Shown here piece after piece: positions 15,121 through 22,861 of a DNA stretch of 24,016 bases. The DNA is from Brachybacterium sp. Lineage in GTDB: Bacteria; Actinomycetota; Actinomycetes; Actinomycetales; Dermabacteraceae. Position numbers and translations under genes: made by a program. The notes below the pieces were generated by a model, which was not told where the DNA came from, did no database searches, and saw nothing but the letters and a program-made list of their open reading frames with translations. The number at the start of each line of letters is the position of its first letter. The stretch's first letter is position 1. Location: positions 1 through 24,016 of the forward strand of contig DAHVRS010000246.1 of assembly GCA_027322375.1 (NCBI GenBank), written 5' to 3'.

Positions 15121-15148
15121 TTGCATCCATTGATGCATGCATTAAGCT
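15121..15148 (+). promoter_or_regulatory. Candidate leaderless promoter and autoregulatory operator of the gntR gene
   Basis: TTGCAT (15121-15126) and TAAGCT (15143-15148) are spaced 16 bp, and the -10 ends seven bases before the ATG at 15156. A 16-bp palindrome TTGATGCATGCATTAA (15130-15145, 7 of 8 pairs) fills the spacer, where a bound GntR dimer would block the polymerase. TGCAT also recurs in the -35. Confidence 0.55.
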
Positions 15149-15155
15149 CGCCGCC

Positions 15156-15830
15156 ATGCATTCCCCCACCCTCCCGTGGCTCGATGACCGCGAGAACCGC
15201 CCGATCGCGACACAGATCGCGGCCACGACGGCGAAGCAGATCGCCGAGGGCACGATCGAGCCCGGCACCCTGCTGCGCGAGGGCGATCTCGCCGCCGAGC
15301 ACGGCGCGAGCCGCACCCCGGCCCGTGAGGCGATGCTGCAGCTGGAGACCTGGGGCCTGGTGACCCTCATGCCGAAGAAGGGCGCGCTGGTCACGACCCC
15401 GACGGCGCGGGAGCGGGAGGAGCTGCTCTCGGTCCGGGCGATGCTCGAGGGCCACGCCGTCTCCCGCATCGCGCCCGAGGAGAACCGTCGGACCTCGCTC
15501 CTCGACGCGCTCGCGCCGGTGCTCGCAGCGCAGGAGGCCGCGACCGACCGGCCCACCGAGTTCGCGATCCACGACTACGCCTTCCACCTCACCCTCGCCT
15601 CCCACGACCGCAATCGAGTGGTCGAGGAGGTGCTGCGCTCGCTCGGGCCGCGCCTGTTCCGCCTCACGCATCTGGCCGTCCTCTCCCCCACCGCGGACCT
15701 GCCCGCCCTGCACCGCGAGCACCTCGAGCTCACCGACGCGGTGGCGCGAAGGGACGTCCCCGGCTTCCGCGAGATGATCGACCGCCACCTGCGCACCGGC
15801 CACGACAACTACCCGGTGGTGGCCGAGTGA
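15156..15830 (+). CDS. GntR-family regulator, FCD (FadR) subfamily
   Basis: The 224-residue protein has a GntR winged helix (residues 16-80, with LREGDLAAEHGASRTPAREA as recognition region) and an all-helical FCD effector domain (about 90-215). The FCD domain shows the Asp/His pattern that binds a metal: DYAFH, then HREH and the final DRHLRTGH. FCD regulators usually sense carboxylic acids or sugar acids. The gene overlaps the MFS transporter by GTGA and probably controls it. No Shine-Dalgarno precedes the ATG, in keeping with the leaderless promoter. Confidence 0.92.
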   Translation: MHSPTLPWLDDRENRPIATQIAATTAKQIAEGTIEPGTLLREGDLAAEHGASRTPAREAMLQLETWGLVTLMPKKGALVTTPTAREREELLSVRAMLEGHAVSRIAPEENRRTSLLDALAPVLAAQEAATDRPTEFAIHDYAFHLTLASHDRNRVVEEVLRSLGPRLFRLTHLAVLSPTADLPALHREHLELTDAVARRDVPGFREMIDRHLRTGHDNYPVVAE

Positions 15831-17113
15831 GCCGCACAGTGTCCCGTACGCGGATCCCGGCCTGGCTCGCCGTGGCCCCGACCGGCTTCGTCCTCGCCTG
15901 GGGCGGGAACCACTTCACCCCGCTGCTGCACGTCTACGAGACCGTCGGCGGGTACGCGCCGTGGCAGGCGAACCTGCTGCTGGGGATGTACGTCGTGGGC
16001 CTCATCCCGGGGATGCTCCTGGCTGCGGGACTCTCGGACCGCAATGGCCGACGCCCCCTCGCGATCCTCGGACTGCTCGCCGCGGCGCTCGGCAGCGTGC
16101 TGCTCGCCTCGAGCATGACCAGCTTCGTCCTGCTGTGCACGGGCCGAGTCCTCGCGGGGATCGGCGTGGGCGTGGGCATGTCGGTGGGGTCCAGCTGGGT
16201 CAAGGAGCTCTCCTCCGCCCCGCACGATCTCCGCGCGACGCCGACGGCGGGGGCGCGCCGCTCCTCGATGACGCTCACGCTCGGCTTCGCGATCGGCGCG
16301 GGCGTGACCGGCTCACTCGCCCAGTGGGCACCGCTGCCGGGCCGGCTCCCCTTCCTCGTCCACCTCGGGCTGTGCCTGCTCGCGGGAATCGCCCTGCTCG
16401 CCGCGCCCGAGAGCCTGCCGCGCGAGCTGCGGGCGAAGGGCTCACTGCGAGAGGACCTGCAGGTCCCGTCGGTCAAGCATCCGCTGTTCGTGCGGCTCGT
16501 GCTGCCGGCCGGGCCGTGGGTGTTCGCCGCCGCCGGCGTCGCCTACGCGATCCTGCCCGCGACGGTCGAGGAGCAGATCGGCGATGCGGCGACGATCTAC
16601 GCGACGGGCCTGACCGTGCTGACCCTCGGCATCGGCGCGCTCGCGCAGGGGATGGTGGGGCTGATCGACCGCCTCACCCGCGGCCGCGCCCTCGTGGTGG
16701 GCATGGCCGGGATGAGCGCGGGGATGATCCTCGCCGCCGTGGCCGCGGATCTGCGCCATCCCGTGCTGGTGGTGGGCGTCGCGGCTCTGCTCGGCGCGTC
16801 CTACGGGGTGTGCGTCGTGGCGGGCCTGGTCATCGCGCAGTCCCTCGCCTCCCCGCGCGAGCTCGCCGGGATCACCGGCGTCTACTACTCCCTCGCCTAT
16901 CTCGGGTTCCTGCTGCCCACGGTCCTCGCGGCGCTCACGCCGGTGCTGCCGTACACGGGAGGGCTCGCGATCGTCGCGGCGGTGTGCGTGCTGTGCCTGA
17001 CGGCGATCACCTGGGGGCTGCGCCGCCCGCTCCCCCGCCCGGCGGGGACCTCACCCGCCGAGGTGGAGGAGGAGCAGGTCGCGCCCGAGGTCACCGCAGT
17101 CGCGACGGCCTGA
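15827..17113 (+). CDS. MFS transporter
   Basis: The 428-residue protein has about 12 hydrophobic segments and the MFS motif A, GLSDRNGRRP (68-77), between helices 2 and 3, and a repeat of the pattern at mid-protein (GLIDRLTRGR). It starts with GTG at 15827 inside the gntR stop (GTGA), so the pair is co-translated. The hydrophilic acidic C-terminal tail is about 30 residues. Transport direction and substrate are not evident; coupling to an FCD-type regulator suggests uptake or export of an organic acid or related metabolite. Confidence 0.9.
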   Translation: MSRTVSRTRIPAWLAVAPTGFVLAWGGNHFTPLLHVYETVGGYAPWQANLLLGMYVVGLIPGMLLAAGLSDRNGRRPLAILGLLAAALGSVLLASSMTSFVLLCTGRVLAGIGVGVGMSVGSSWVKELSSAPHDLRATPTAGARRSSMTLTLGFAIGAGVTGSLAQWAPLPGRLPFLVHLGLCLLAGIALLAAPESLPRELRAKGSLREDLQVPSVKHPLFVRLVLPAGPWVFAAAGVAYAILPATVEEQIGDAATIYATGLTVLTLGIGALAQGMVGLIDRLTRGRALVVGMAGMSAGMILAAVAADLRHPVLVVGVAALLGASYGVCVVAGLVIAQSLASPRELAGITGVYYSLAYLGFLLPTVLAALTPVLPYTGGLAIVAAVCVLCLTAITWGLRRPLPRPAGTSPAEVEEEQVAPEVTAVATA

Positions 17114-17131
17114 CGGCCCCGCGCCGGGCCG
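17114..17131 (+). terminator. Candidate terminator hairpin after the MFS gene
   Basis: CGGCCC and GGGCCG pair perfectly with a 6-nt loop, beginning on the base after the stop codon. There is no T-run. Confidence 0.35.
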
Positions 17132-17166
17132 CGACCTCGCAGGATCCGGTCGCCCGGGCCCGCGCC

Positions 17167-17958
17167 TCACACGCTCTGCCAGATGTCGTCCCCACGACGC
17201 AGCGCATCGAAGCCGCCGTCGACGAAGAGCACCTGGCCGGTCATGCGCGCATTCGCGGGCGAGACCAGGAACGCATGCACGGCGGCGATGTGCTCGGCGC
17301 CGGCGACCCCGTTGTAGGGCGCGGGCATCGCCTCATCGGCCATCCTGCGCCCTTCCTCGCTCGCGAAGAGCTCGGTTGTCATGCCGGTGCGCACCTGACC
17401 GGGACCCACCCCGTTCAGGCCGATGCCGGCACCCGCGTAGTCCTCGGTCGGCGCCATCCGGCGGATCCAGCGGGAGATGGCCCGCTTGGAGCTGGAGTAG
17501 TTCGCATAGCCGATCTCGGGCCCCTTCGCCGCCAGGGCGGCGCCGCGGGCGATCGCGGCCTCGGCGTCGCCGGCCAGCAGCAGATCGACCAGCTCGGGGT
17601 CGTTGCCCTGCAGGGTCGCGGCGGAGCTGGTGACGCTGATGCGCGGGGCGTCGGACGCGGCGAGCTGCGGGCGCAGCGCCTCGATGAGGTGCACCGTGCC
17701 GAGGTAGTTGATCCTCACCGACAGCTCCGACGGGGCGGAGACGCCCGCATTGGCGACCAGGCCGTCCAGCACTCCGCCGGTGCGCTCGGCGATCTCCGCG
17801 GCGACGTTGTCGATCTGCTCCGGATCGGAGAGGTCCCCGGTGACGTCGCCCTCGCGCAGATCGACGCGGAGGACGGTGTCGCCCGCGGACTCGAGGAGCT
17901 CCGCGGTGGCCTTCCCGATGCCCGAGGCGGCTCCGGTGACCACGATCGTGCGTGCCAT
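17167..17958 (-). CDS. SDR-family NAD(P)-dependent oxidoreductase, 3-alpha-hydroxysteroid-dehydrogenase-like
   Basis: The 263-residue protein has the Rossmann motif TGAASGIG (8-15), NAG (70-72), catalytic Ser in SVTSSAA (about 111), and Y154/K158 in YSSSK. A roughly 30-residue insertion between Ser and Tyr (LQGNDPELVDLLLAGDAEAA...) is like that of the Comamonas-type 3-alpha-hydroxysteroid dehydrogenase/carbonyl reductase, so that subgroup is likely; the true substrate is unknown. The C-terminus has the usual TGQVLFVDGG. ATG 17958 has AAGGA eight bases upstream. Confidence 0.92.
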   Translation of the reverse strand: MARTIVVTGAASGIGKATAELLESAGDTVLRVDLREGDVTGDLSDPEQIDNVAAEIAERTGGVLDGLVANAGVSAPSELSVRINYLGTVHLIEALRPQLAASDAPRISVTSSAATLQGNDPELVDLLLAGDAEAAIARGAALAAKGPEIGYANYSSSKRAISRWIRRMAPTEDYAGAGIGLNGVGPGQVRTGMTTELFASEEGRRMADEAMPAPYNGVAGAEHIAAVHAFLVSPANARMTGQVLFVDGGFDALRRGDDIWQSV

Positions 17959-17979
17959 GACGTGTTCCTTTCGAGAGTT

Positions 17980-17995
17980 CTGTCGGCGCCCACAG
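17980..17995. promoter_or_regulatory. Inverted repeat upstream of the SDR gene
   Basis: CTGTCGGC and GCCCACAG pair at 7 of 8 positions, about 22 bp before the SDR start. It could be an operator or a leader hairpin. Further upstream (18000-18072) I see nothing. Confidence 0.3.
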
Positions 17996-18072
17996 GCGAC
18001 GGACCACCGCTGCCCTCCGAGCGTATCCCCGCTGCTGGGCCGCCCCCAGGACGAGGGTCCCGCCCGCTCACC

Positions 18073-18330
18073 TCACCGCCTTCTCGACGATCCCCCGGAT
18101 CCCCCGTGAAGCGGCCGGACCCAGAGGATCGGGCTGGGCACCCGCCGCTCCGCCGCCGCCATGGCGCCGGCCACGGTCCGGTACCCGGAGGAGTCCGGCC
18201 AGGTCGGGGAGTCCGCCGCCCCGGCATGCTGGAATCGCACGTAGAACAGGAAGCCGTCCTCGCGGCGGCGGTGGGCATCGCCCTCCTCCGTGTCGACGTC
18301 CTCACGCAACCTGTCCGAGCACCTCGGCAC
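18073..18330 (-). CDS. Possible small hypothetical protein (85 aa or less)
   Basis: This minus-strand frame lies in the 433-bp gap between the SDR and the permease. Nearly every codon ends in G or C, and the composition is protein-like, with DGFLFYVRFQHAGAADSPTW near the middle and PSPILWVRPL near the end. The start is uncertain: GTG 18330 or TTG 18309, neither with a good Shine-Dalgarno. The Gly/Ser/Arg-rich end looks disordered. No known family recognised. It could be a first gene ahead of the SDR (114 bp gap) or chance. Confidence 0.4.
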   Translation of the reverse strand: MPRCSDRLREDVDTEEGDAHRRREDGFLFYVRFQHAGAADSPTWPDSSGYRTVAGAMAAAERRVPSPILWVRPLHGGSGGSSRRR

Positions 18331-18335
18331 GGCCG

Positions 18336-18352
18336 TACCGTGTCAGAGACAC
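18336..18352 (+). promoter_or_regulatory. Candidate promoter/operator of the permease gene
   Basis: TACCGT (18336-18341) fits the TANNNT -10 pattern and overlaps a GTGTC-AGA-GACAC inverted repeat (18340-18352), about 40 bp before the permease ATG. No clear -35 is seen. Confidence 0.3.
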
Positions 18353-18391
18353 AAGAAGTGTCGTCCCCTCAGACCTGGAGCACCTCGCGCG

Positions 18392-19780
18392 ATGAGCACG
18401 ATCACGCAGCCGACCCCCACCCCCGCGACCACGCGTCGCCGACCCGGGCTCACGGCGCGACACCTCCACTTCATCGCGCTCGGCTCCGCGATCGGGACGG
18501 GCCTGTTCTACGGCTCGGCCGGCGCGATCCAGGCCGCCGGCCCCTCCGTGCTGCTGGTGTACCTGCTCGGCGGCGCGGTCATGTACTTCATGCTCCGCGC
18601 GCTCGGCGAGATGGCGGTGCGGCTGCCGATCCAGGGCTCGTTCGCCGAGTACACCCGCCGCTTCCTCGGACCCTGGGCCGGGTACATCACCGGCTGGATG
18701 TTCGCCTTCGAGATGCTCATCGTGTGTCTCGCGGACCTCACCGCGATCGCGATCTACATGCGCTTCTGGTTCCCGGACACCGCCCAGTGGATCTGGGTGG
18801 CGCTCACGCTGCTGATCGTGGGCGCCGCGAACCTCGCCAGCGTCCGCTGGTTCGGGGAGCTCGAGTTCGCGTTCACGATCGTGAAGGTGGGCGCGGTGGT
18901 CGCGATGATCGCGGGCGGCGCGGCGATCCTCGCCTTCGGTCTCGGCGACCCCACCACCCCCACCGGGCTCTCCAATCTCACGGCCGACGGGGGCTTCCTG
19001 CCCAACGGGCCGGGCGGCATGATCAGCGCGTTCATCCTCGTGCTCTTCGCCTTCGGCGGCACCGAGATCATCGGCGTGGCCGGCACCGAGGCGGAGGACC
19101 CGGCCACAGCGATCCCGAAGGCCGTGAACACGGTCCCGGTGCGGATCCTGCTGTTCTACGTCCTCGCGATCGGGGTGATCCTGCTGCTGACCCCGTGGCG
19201 GCAGATCACCGGCGAAGAGTCGCCGTTCGTGCAGATCTTCGACACCCTCGGCGTGAGCTGGGCGGCGGCCGCGCTGAACGTCGTCGTGATCACCGCCGCG
19301 CTCTCCGCGATCAACGCGGACCTCTTCGGCGCGGGCCGGGTCGTGGCCGGCATGGCCCGCCAGCGCCTCGCGCCCGCGGCCCTGTCCCGCACCATGCGCG
19401 GCGTGCCGGTCGTGACCACCGTGGCGATGCTGGGCGTGCTCGTGATCGGCGTGGCGCTGAACTGGATCCTGCCGGACGAGGTGTTCACGATCGTCGCGTC
19501 GCTGGCGACCTTCGCGACGGTGTTCGTGTGGCTGATGATCCTGCTCGCCCAGGTCGCCTCCCGCCGCGGGATGAGCGTCGAGGAACGGGACGCGCTGCGG
19601 TTCCCGGTCCCCCTCTGGCCCTACGGGCAGGTGTTCGCGATCGCGTTCATCCTGTTCACGATCGGGATCATGGTGTGGATCAGCGAGTACCACACGGCGC
19701 TGCTGACGGGCGTGGGCTTCATGGCGCTCATGAGCGTGCTCTACCTGGTCACCGTCCGACGCCGCCTGCCCCGGGGCTGA
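18392..19780 (+). CDS. Amino acid permease (APC superfamily, AAT family)
   Basis: The 462-residue protein has about 12 membrane helices and the AAT opening RHLHFIALGSAIGTGLFYGS (23-42), with the unwound GSAIGTG helix-1 motif that binds the amino-acid carboxylate and amine. Helix 6 has LFAFGGTEIIGVAGTEAEDP, also typical. The closest known types by feel are the ProY/GabP/CycA group, so the substrate is a neutral amino acid, histidine, proline or GABA; this is not resolvable here. ATG 18392 has GGAG eleven bases upstream. It is monocistronic, convergent with the LCP gene nine bases downstream. Confidence 0.92.
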   Translation: MSTITQPTPTPATTRRRPGLTARHLHFIALGSAIGTGLFYGSAGAIQAAGPSVLLVYLLGGAVMYFMLRALGEMAVRLPIQGSFAEYTRRFLGPWAGYITGWMFAFEMLIVCLADLTAIAIYMRFWFPDTAQWIWVALTLLIVGAANLASVRWFGELEFAFTIVKVGAVVAMIAGGAAILAFGLGDPTTPTGLSNLTADGGFLPNGPGGMISAFILVLFAFGGTEIIGVAGTEAEDPATAIPKAVNTVPVRILLFYVLAIGVILLLTPWRQITGEESPFVQIFDTLGVSWAAAALNVVVITAALSAINADLFGAGRVVAGMARQRLAPAALSRTMRGVPVVTTVAMLGVLVIGVALNWILPDEVFTIVASLATFATVFVWLMILLAQVASRRGMSVEERDALRFPVPLWPYGQVFAIAFILFTIGIMVWISEYHTALLTGVGFMALMSVLYLVTVRRRLPRG

Positions 19781-19795
19781 CCTGCAGGCTCAGCC
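19775..19795. terminator. Candidate bidirectional terminator built on two stop codons
   Basis: GGCTGA (19775-19780) and TCAGCC (19790-19795) form a perfect 6-bp stem with a 9-nt loop containing CCTGCAGG. The stem contains the permease TGA on one side and the LCP stop on the other. No T-run. Confidence 0.4.
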
Positions 19796-21067
19796 GTCGC
19801 AGAGCGAGGTGTCGGCCGTGCGGGTGGTCGCGCCGTCCACCGCAGGGGCGGGCGGCGAGGACGGGGCGCTCGTCGTCGGCCGCTCGGTGTGCGGCGTGAT
19901 GTCGCCCGAGGCACCGGCCCCGGCGCGCCCGTCCCGCCCCTCGTCGTCGGTCCCGACGCGCTCGTCCTGCTCCTCATCGCCGACGTCCCCCTCGTCGGAG
20001 GGGTCGACCGGCTCGTCGGAGGGGGCGACCGGCTCGTCGACCGCGAGGGCCTCGAAGACCGCGTCGGCCGACGCGGAGGGCACCACCCGGTTGCGGTCCG
20101 TGGGCGCCGGCTCCCACGGCATCGTGAGGAAGGTGATGTGCTCGGGATCCACCCGGTTGACCCGCGTGCCGAGCCCCGCGAGATCCGAGGCGCGGCTCAG
20201 CCCGGGGTCCACCGTCAGGGAGGACGTGGTCGCCTCGAGGAAGGGATAGAGCCGGTCGGGCCGTGCGATGACGCGGGAGCTGGTCGCCTCCTGCACCACG
20301 GCGGACATCACCATCTGCTGGTGTCCCAGCCGCGCGATGTCGCTGCCGTCCCCCACGGCGTGGCGGGTGCGGGCCAGGGCCAGGGCGTCCCTCCCGTCGA
20401 CCACCTGCTCACCGGCAGGCAGGTCGAGTTCCGCGTAGACGTCCTCGAGCGGCTCGGGCAGGCACACGTGCAGCCCGCCCATCGCGTCGACGATCGCGAT
20501 GAAGCCCTCGAAGTCCAGCTCCACGAAGTGGTCGATCTGCACCCCGGTGAGCTCCTCGACCGCCGCGACCGAGCAGGCCGGCCCGTAGTTCAGGGCGGAG
20601 TTGAGCATCCCCCGGCCACCGGCGAAGCTGTCGCTGCCGGTGTCGGCGCAGGCGGGCAGGTCCATGAGGGTGTCGCGCGGGAGCTGGACCGCATCGATCC
20701 GGGAGTCGTCCTCCGAGAGGTGCGCGAGCACCATCGCGTCGCTGCGCCGGGAGCCGTCGCCCGGACCGAAGTCCTCCCCGTCCAGGTCACGGCTGTCCGA
20801 CCCGAGCAGCAGGATGTTCAGCGCGCCGCCGCTCTCGCGCGGGGCCGGGTCCTCCCCCGACCGCAGCGGAGCGGTGGCGATGTTGCCCTCGAGATGGGTG
20901 ACGGTCCCCGCGAGCCCGAGGGAGACCACGACCACGACGGCCAGGGCGAGCGCCCCGAGAGCGGCGAGGTTCCGGCCGCGCCGGTACACCAGCGTCGGCC
21001 TCTCGCGGCGGTGGGCGCCCGGGGCGACTCGGCGCAGCGGTCGGCGTCCGCTCGGGGAGCTCTCCAT
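19790..21067 (-). CDS. LytR-CpsA-Psr (LCP) family cell-wall glycopolymer ligase
   Basis: The 425-residue protein has a basic cytoplasmic N-terminus (1-32), one membrane helix (about 33-55) and an extracellular LCP domain (about 82-290). LCP enzymes transfer lipid-linked glycopolymers such as teichoic acid or arabinogalactan to peptidoglycan. The conserved polyprenyl-phosphate and metal-binding residues are visible in LLLGSDSR (D91, R93), RRSDAMVL (R108, D110) and LPRDT (R131, D132), plus DALALARTRH later. The last 85 residues are acidic, then Pro/Ser/Thr-rich, probably a disordered wall-facing tail. ATG 21067 follows AGGAGG by ten bases. It lacks the LytR_C domain found in some actinobacterial members. 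Confidence 0.92.
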   Translation of the reverse strand: MESSPSGRRPLRRVAPGAHRRERPTLVYRRGRNLAALGALALAVVVVVSLGLAGTVTHLEGNIATAPLRSGEDPAPRESGGALNILLLGSDSRDLDGEDFGPGDGSRRSDAMVLAHLSEDDSRIDAVQLPRDTLMDLPACADTGSDSFAGGRGMLNSALNYGPACSVAAVEELTGVQIDHFVELDFEGFIAIVDAMGGLHVCLPEPLEDVYAELDLPAGEQVVDGRDALALARTRHAVGDGSDIARLGHQQMVMSAVVQEATSSRVIARPDRLYPFLEATTSSLTVDPGLSRASDLAGLGTRVNRVDPEHITFLTMPWEPAPTDRNRVVPSASADAVFEALAVDEPVAPSDEPVDPSDEGDVGDEEQDERVGTDDEGRDGRAGAGASGDITPHTERPTTSAPSSPPAPAVDGATTRTADTSLCDG

Positions 21068-21096
21068 GGTCGCGGACCCTCCTTCTGCTCGTCATG

Positions 21097-21152
21097 CCTG
21101 GTCCGCCGACCAGGTCACCACGGGCAGGGCCCGGAACTCCAATAGTCCGGGC
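21097..21152 (-). other. Two perfect hairpins between the LysR and LCP genes
   Basis: CCTGGTC/GACCAGG (21097-21103 and 21108-21114) and GCCCGGA/TCCGGGC (21129-21135 and 21146-21152) are perfect 7-bp stems with 4- and 10-nt loops. They are either the lysR terminator or a structured leader of the LCP message. Confidence 0.5.
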
Positions 21153-21172
21153 GGAAGGATCCATGCAGCGGC

Positions 21173-21201
21173 GCTATACCGCCCCTCCCTCACCAGGTCA
21201 G
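21173..21201 (-). promoter_or_regulatory. Candidate promoter of the LCP gene
   Basis: On the minus strand CTGACC (21201-21196) lies 17 bp before TATAGC (21178-21173). The -35 overlaps the lysR stop codon. Transcription from it would give a leader of about 100 nt containing both hairpins. Confidence 0.45.
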
Positions 21202-22100
21202 GCGGCCGACGACTCCTCGACGAGCGCCAGGAACCCGTGCAGCGCGGGGTTCGGCAGCTCGTCGAGCCGGTGGATGATGCCGAGGGAGCGCCGTAACGGG
21301 GGATCCAGCGCCACCGCGATCCCTCCGTAGGCGGGCGCGGTGCGGGCGAGCGCGGCGGGGACGACGGTGAGGCCGTCGGCGGCGAGCGCGAGCGGGACCA
21401 GGCTGTCGCGCTGGGTGGTGGTGATCCGATGCGCGGGCAGGGCGCCGAGCCCGCGAAGGGCGACGTCGGCGAGCTCGCGGATGGAGGTGCCTCGCGGAAG
21501 GGTGACCAGCGTTCTCGAGGCGATCTCCTGCGCGGTCAGCGGCCCCTCGTCCCCGTCCGGGCGGGCGGCGGCGGGGAGCACGGCCGCGAATTCCTGAGCG
21601 GGCAGCGGGATGGCGGCGAGGTCGCCCGGCACGCGGTCGATCACGCCGAGCGCGGCATCGGCCCGCCCCACCCGGACCGCCTCGACGAGCTCCTCCGCGT
21701 GGTCGACCGTGAAGACCTCCACCCGGATCCCCGGATGCGCACGATGGAAGCGACCCAGGTGCCCGGGCAGCTCGGTCGCGACCAGCGAGGGCAGGCCGGT
21801 CAGGCGCAGGGACCCGGCGGTCAGGGAGCGGGCCGCGCCCACCATCGCGTCGATCGAGCCCATCTCCGCGAGCGCCCTGCGACCGGCGGCCACGACCCCG
21901 CGGCCGGTCTCGGTGAGCTCCATCCTGCGGCCGACGGGGAGGAACAGGCGCGCACCGAGCGCGTCCTCGAGGGTGTGGATGCGACGCGAGAGGGAGGGCT
22001 GCGAGATCTGCAGGACCTCGGCCGCGGCGGTGAAGGAGCCGTGGTCGATGACCGCGATGAGCGCCTCCACCTGGGCGAGGCTGGGACCGGTGCTCGCCAT
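21198..22100 (-). CDS. LysR-family transcriptional regulator
   Basis: The 300-residue protein has the LysR helix-turn-helix near the N-terminus (LAQVEALIAVIDHGSFTAAA, then ISQPSLSRRI at 32-41, and LGARLFLPVGRRMELTETG). The effector-binding domain of two alpha/beta subdomains starts at about 92 (GSLRLTGLPSLVATEL). ATG 22100 follows GGAGG by about eight bases; an open frame further upstream is Pro/Arg-rich and not protein-like. Its target is unclear: the divergent neighbour is the Asp23 operon and the downstream gene is LCP. The co-inducer is unknown. Confidence 0.92.
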   Translation of the reverse strand: MASTGPSLAQVEALIAVIDHGSFTAAAEVLQISQPSLSRRIHTLEDALGARLFLPVGRRMELTETGRGVVAAGRRALAEMGSIDAMVGAARSLTAGSLRLTGLPSLVATELPGHLGRFHRAHPGIRVEVFTVDHAEELVEAVRVGRADAALGVIDRVPGDLAAIPLPAQEFAAVLPAAARPDGDEGPLTAQEIASRTLVTLPRGTSIRELADVALRGLGALPAHRITTTQRDSLVPLALAADGLTVVPAALARTAPAYGGIAVALDPPLRRSLGIIHRLDELPNPALHGFLALVEESSAA

Positions 22101-22217
22101 CTCGTCCGCCTCCCGCCCGCCCGGCCGGGCGCCGGGATCGCTGCGCCGAGAATACCGAGGCGACGCGGGTGCCCGCGGGGGCGGGGCGGTCGCCGCCCGG
22201 GCCGATAGTCTCGGCGA

Positions 22218-22233
22218 TGTGAGCGCGCTCACA
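22218..22233. promoter_or_regulatory. Perfect CRP/GlxR-type site (TGTGA-N6-TCACA)
   Basis: TGTGAGCGCGCTCACA is a perfect 16-bp palindrome with exactly the consensus for cAMP-receptor-type regulators (CRP, GlxR in corynebacteria). It lies in the divergent region about 93 bp before the Asp23 ATG and 118 bp before the lysR ATG. Apart from this I see no strong promoter hexamers in the gap; TTGTCA at about 22275 has no matching -10. Confidence 0.65.
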
Positions 22234-22325
22234 CGAGAGGGCCGTGAGGATCTTCCGGGTCATGACGTCTTCCCGTTGTCAGCATTCGCAGGCCCGATGT
22301 CCCGGGCCGTCAGGAAGGAGCACTC

Positions 22326-22856
22326 ATGTCCGAGTCGAAGATCCCCCAGACCGGCCAGCAGCAGGAGCGGAAGGCGGCCGAGCAGGCCGCCGCCGAGAAG
22401 GAGTCGCGCGGCCAGGAGCTCCGCGAGCAGCGGGAGTCCACACCGCGCGGTCCGCTGCAGACCAGCCGCGGCGTGACCACCCTCGACGAGACCGTGGTCG
22501 CCAAGATCGCGGGCATGGCCGCCCGCGAGGTCCCCGGCGTGTACGACATGGGCAATGCCGTGCGCCGCGCCTTCTCGGCCGTCACCGACCGGATCCCCAA
22601 CGGCCAGACCAACGTCACCGGCGGCATCGGCGTCGAGAAGGGCGAGACCCAGACGGCGGTCGACGTGACCGTCGTCGTCGAGTACGGCGCCTCGATCGTC
22701 GAGGTCGGCAACGCCATCCGTCGCAACGTCATCGACCAGGTCGAGGGCACCACCGGCCTCGAGGTCATCGAGGTCAACGTCAACGTCGTCGACGTCCACC
22801 TGCCCGGCCAGGACGACGAGCCGGCCGCCGAGCAGCGCAGCACCGACCTGAAGTGA
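22326..22856 (+). CDS. Asp23/Gls24-family envelope stress protein
   Basis: The 176-residue protein has a charged Gln/Glu/Lys/Arg-rich N-terminal segment (1-45, probably helical or disordered) and an Asp23 domain (about 48-160). The domain has TTLDETVVAKIAGMAAREVPG, a central GIGVEKGETQTAVDVTVVVEYG strand pair and an IRRNVIDQVEGTTGLEVIEVNVNVVDVHL end, all typical of the family. Asp23 proteins coat the inner face of the membrane through a small membrane partner and support envelope stress resistance in Gram-positives. ATG 22326 follows AAGGAG by six bases. It is first in a four-gene cluster. Confidence 0.92.
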   Translation: MSESKIPQTGQQQERKAAEQAAAEKESRGQELREQRESTPRGPLQTSRGVTTLDETVVAKIAGMAAREVPGVYDMGNAVRRAFSAVTDRIPNGQTNVTGGIGVEKGETQTAVDVTVVVEYGASIVEVGNAIRRNVIDQVEGTTGLEVIEVNVNVVDVHLPGQDDEPAAEQRSTDLK

Positions 22857-22861
22857 TCCGC

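Noticed and set aside
15961..19899. A 1312-codon open frame on the plus strand
   Set aside because: It runs through the MFS, SDR and permease genes in another frame, is extremely rich in Arg, Gly and Pro and shows no domain. It is an artefact of high G/C.
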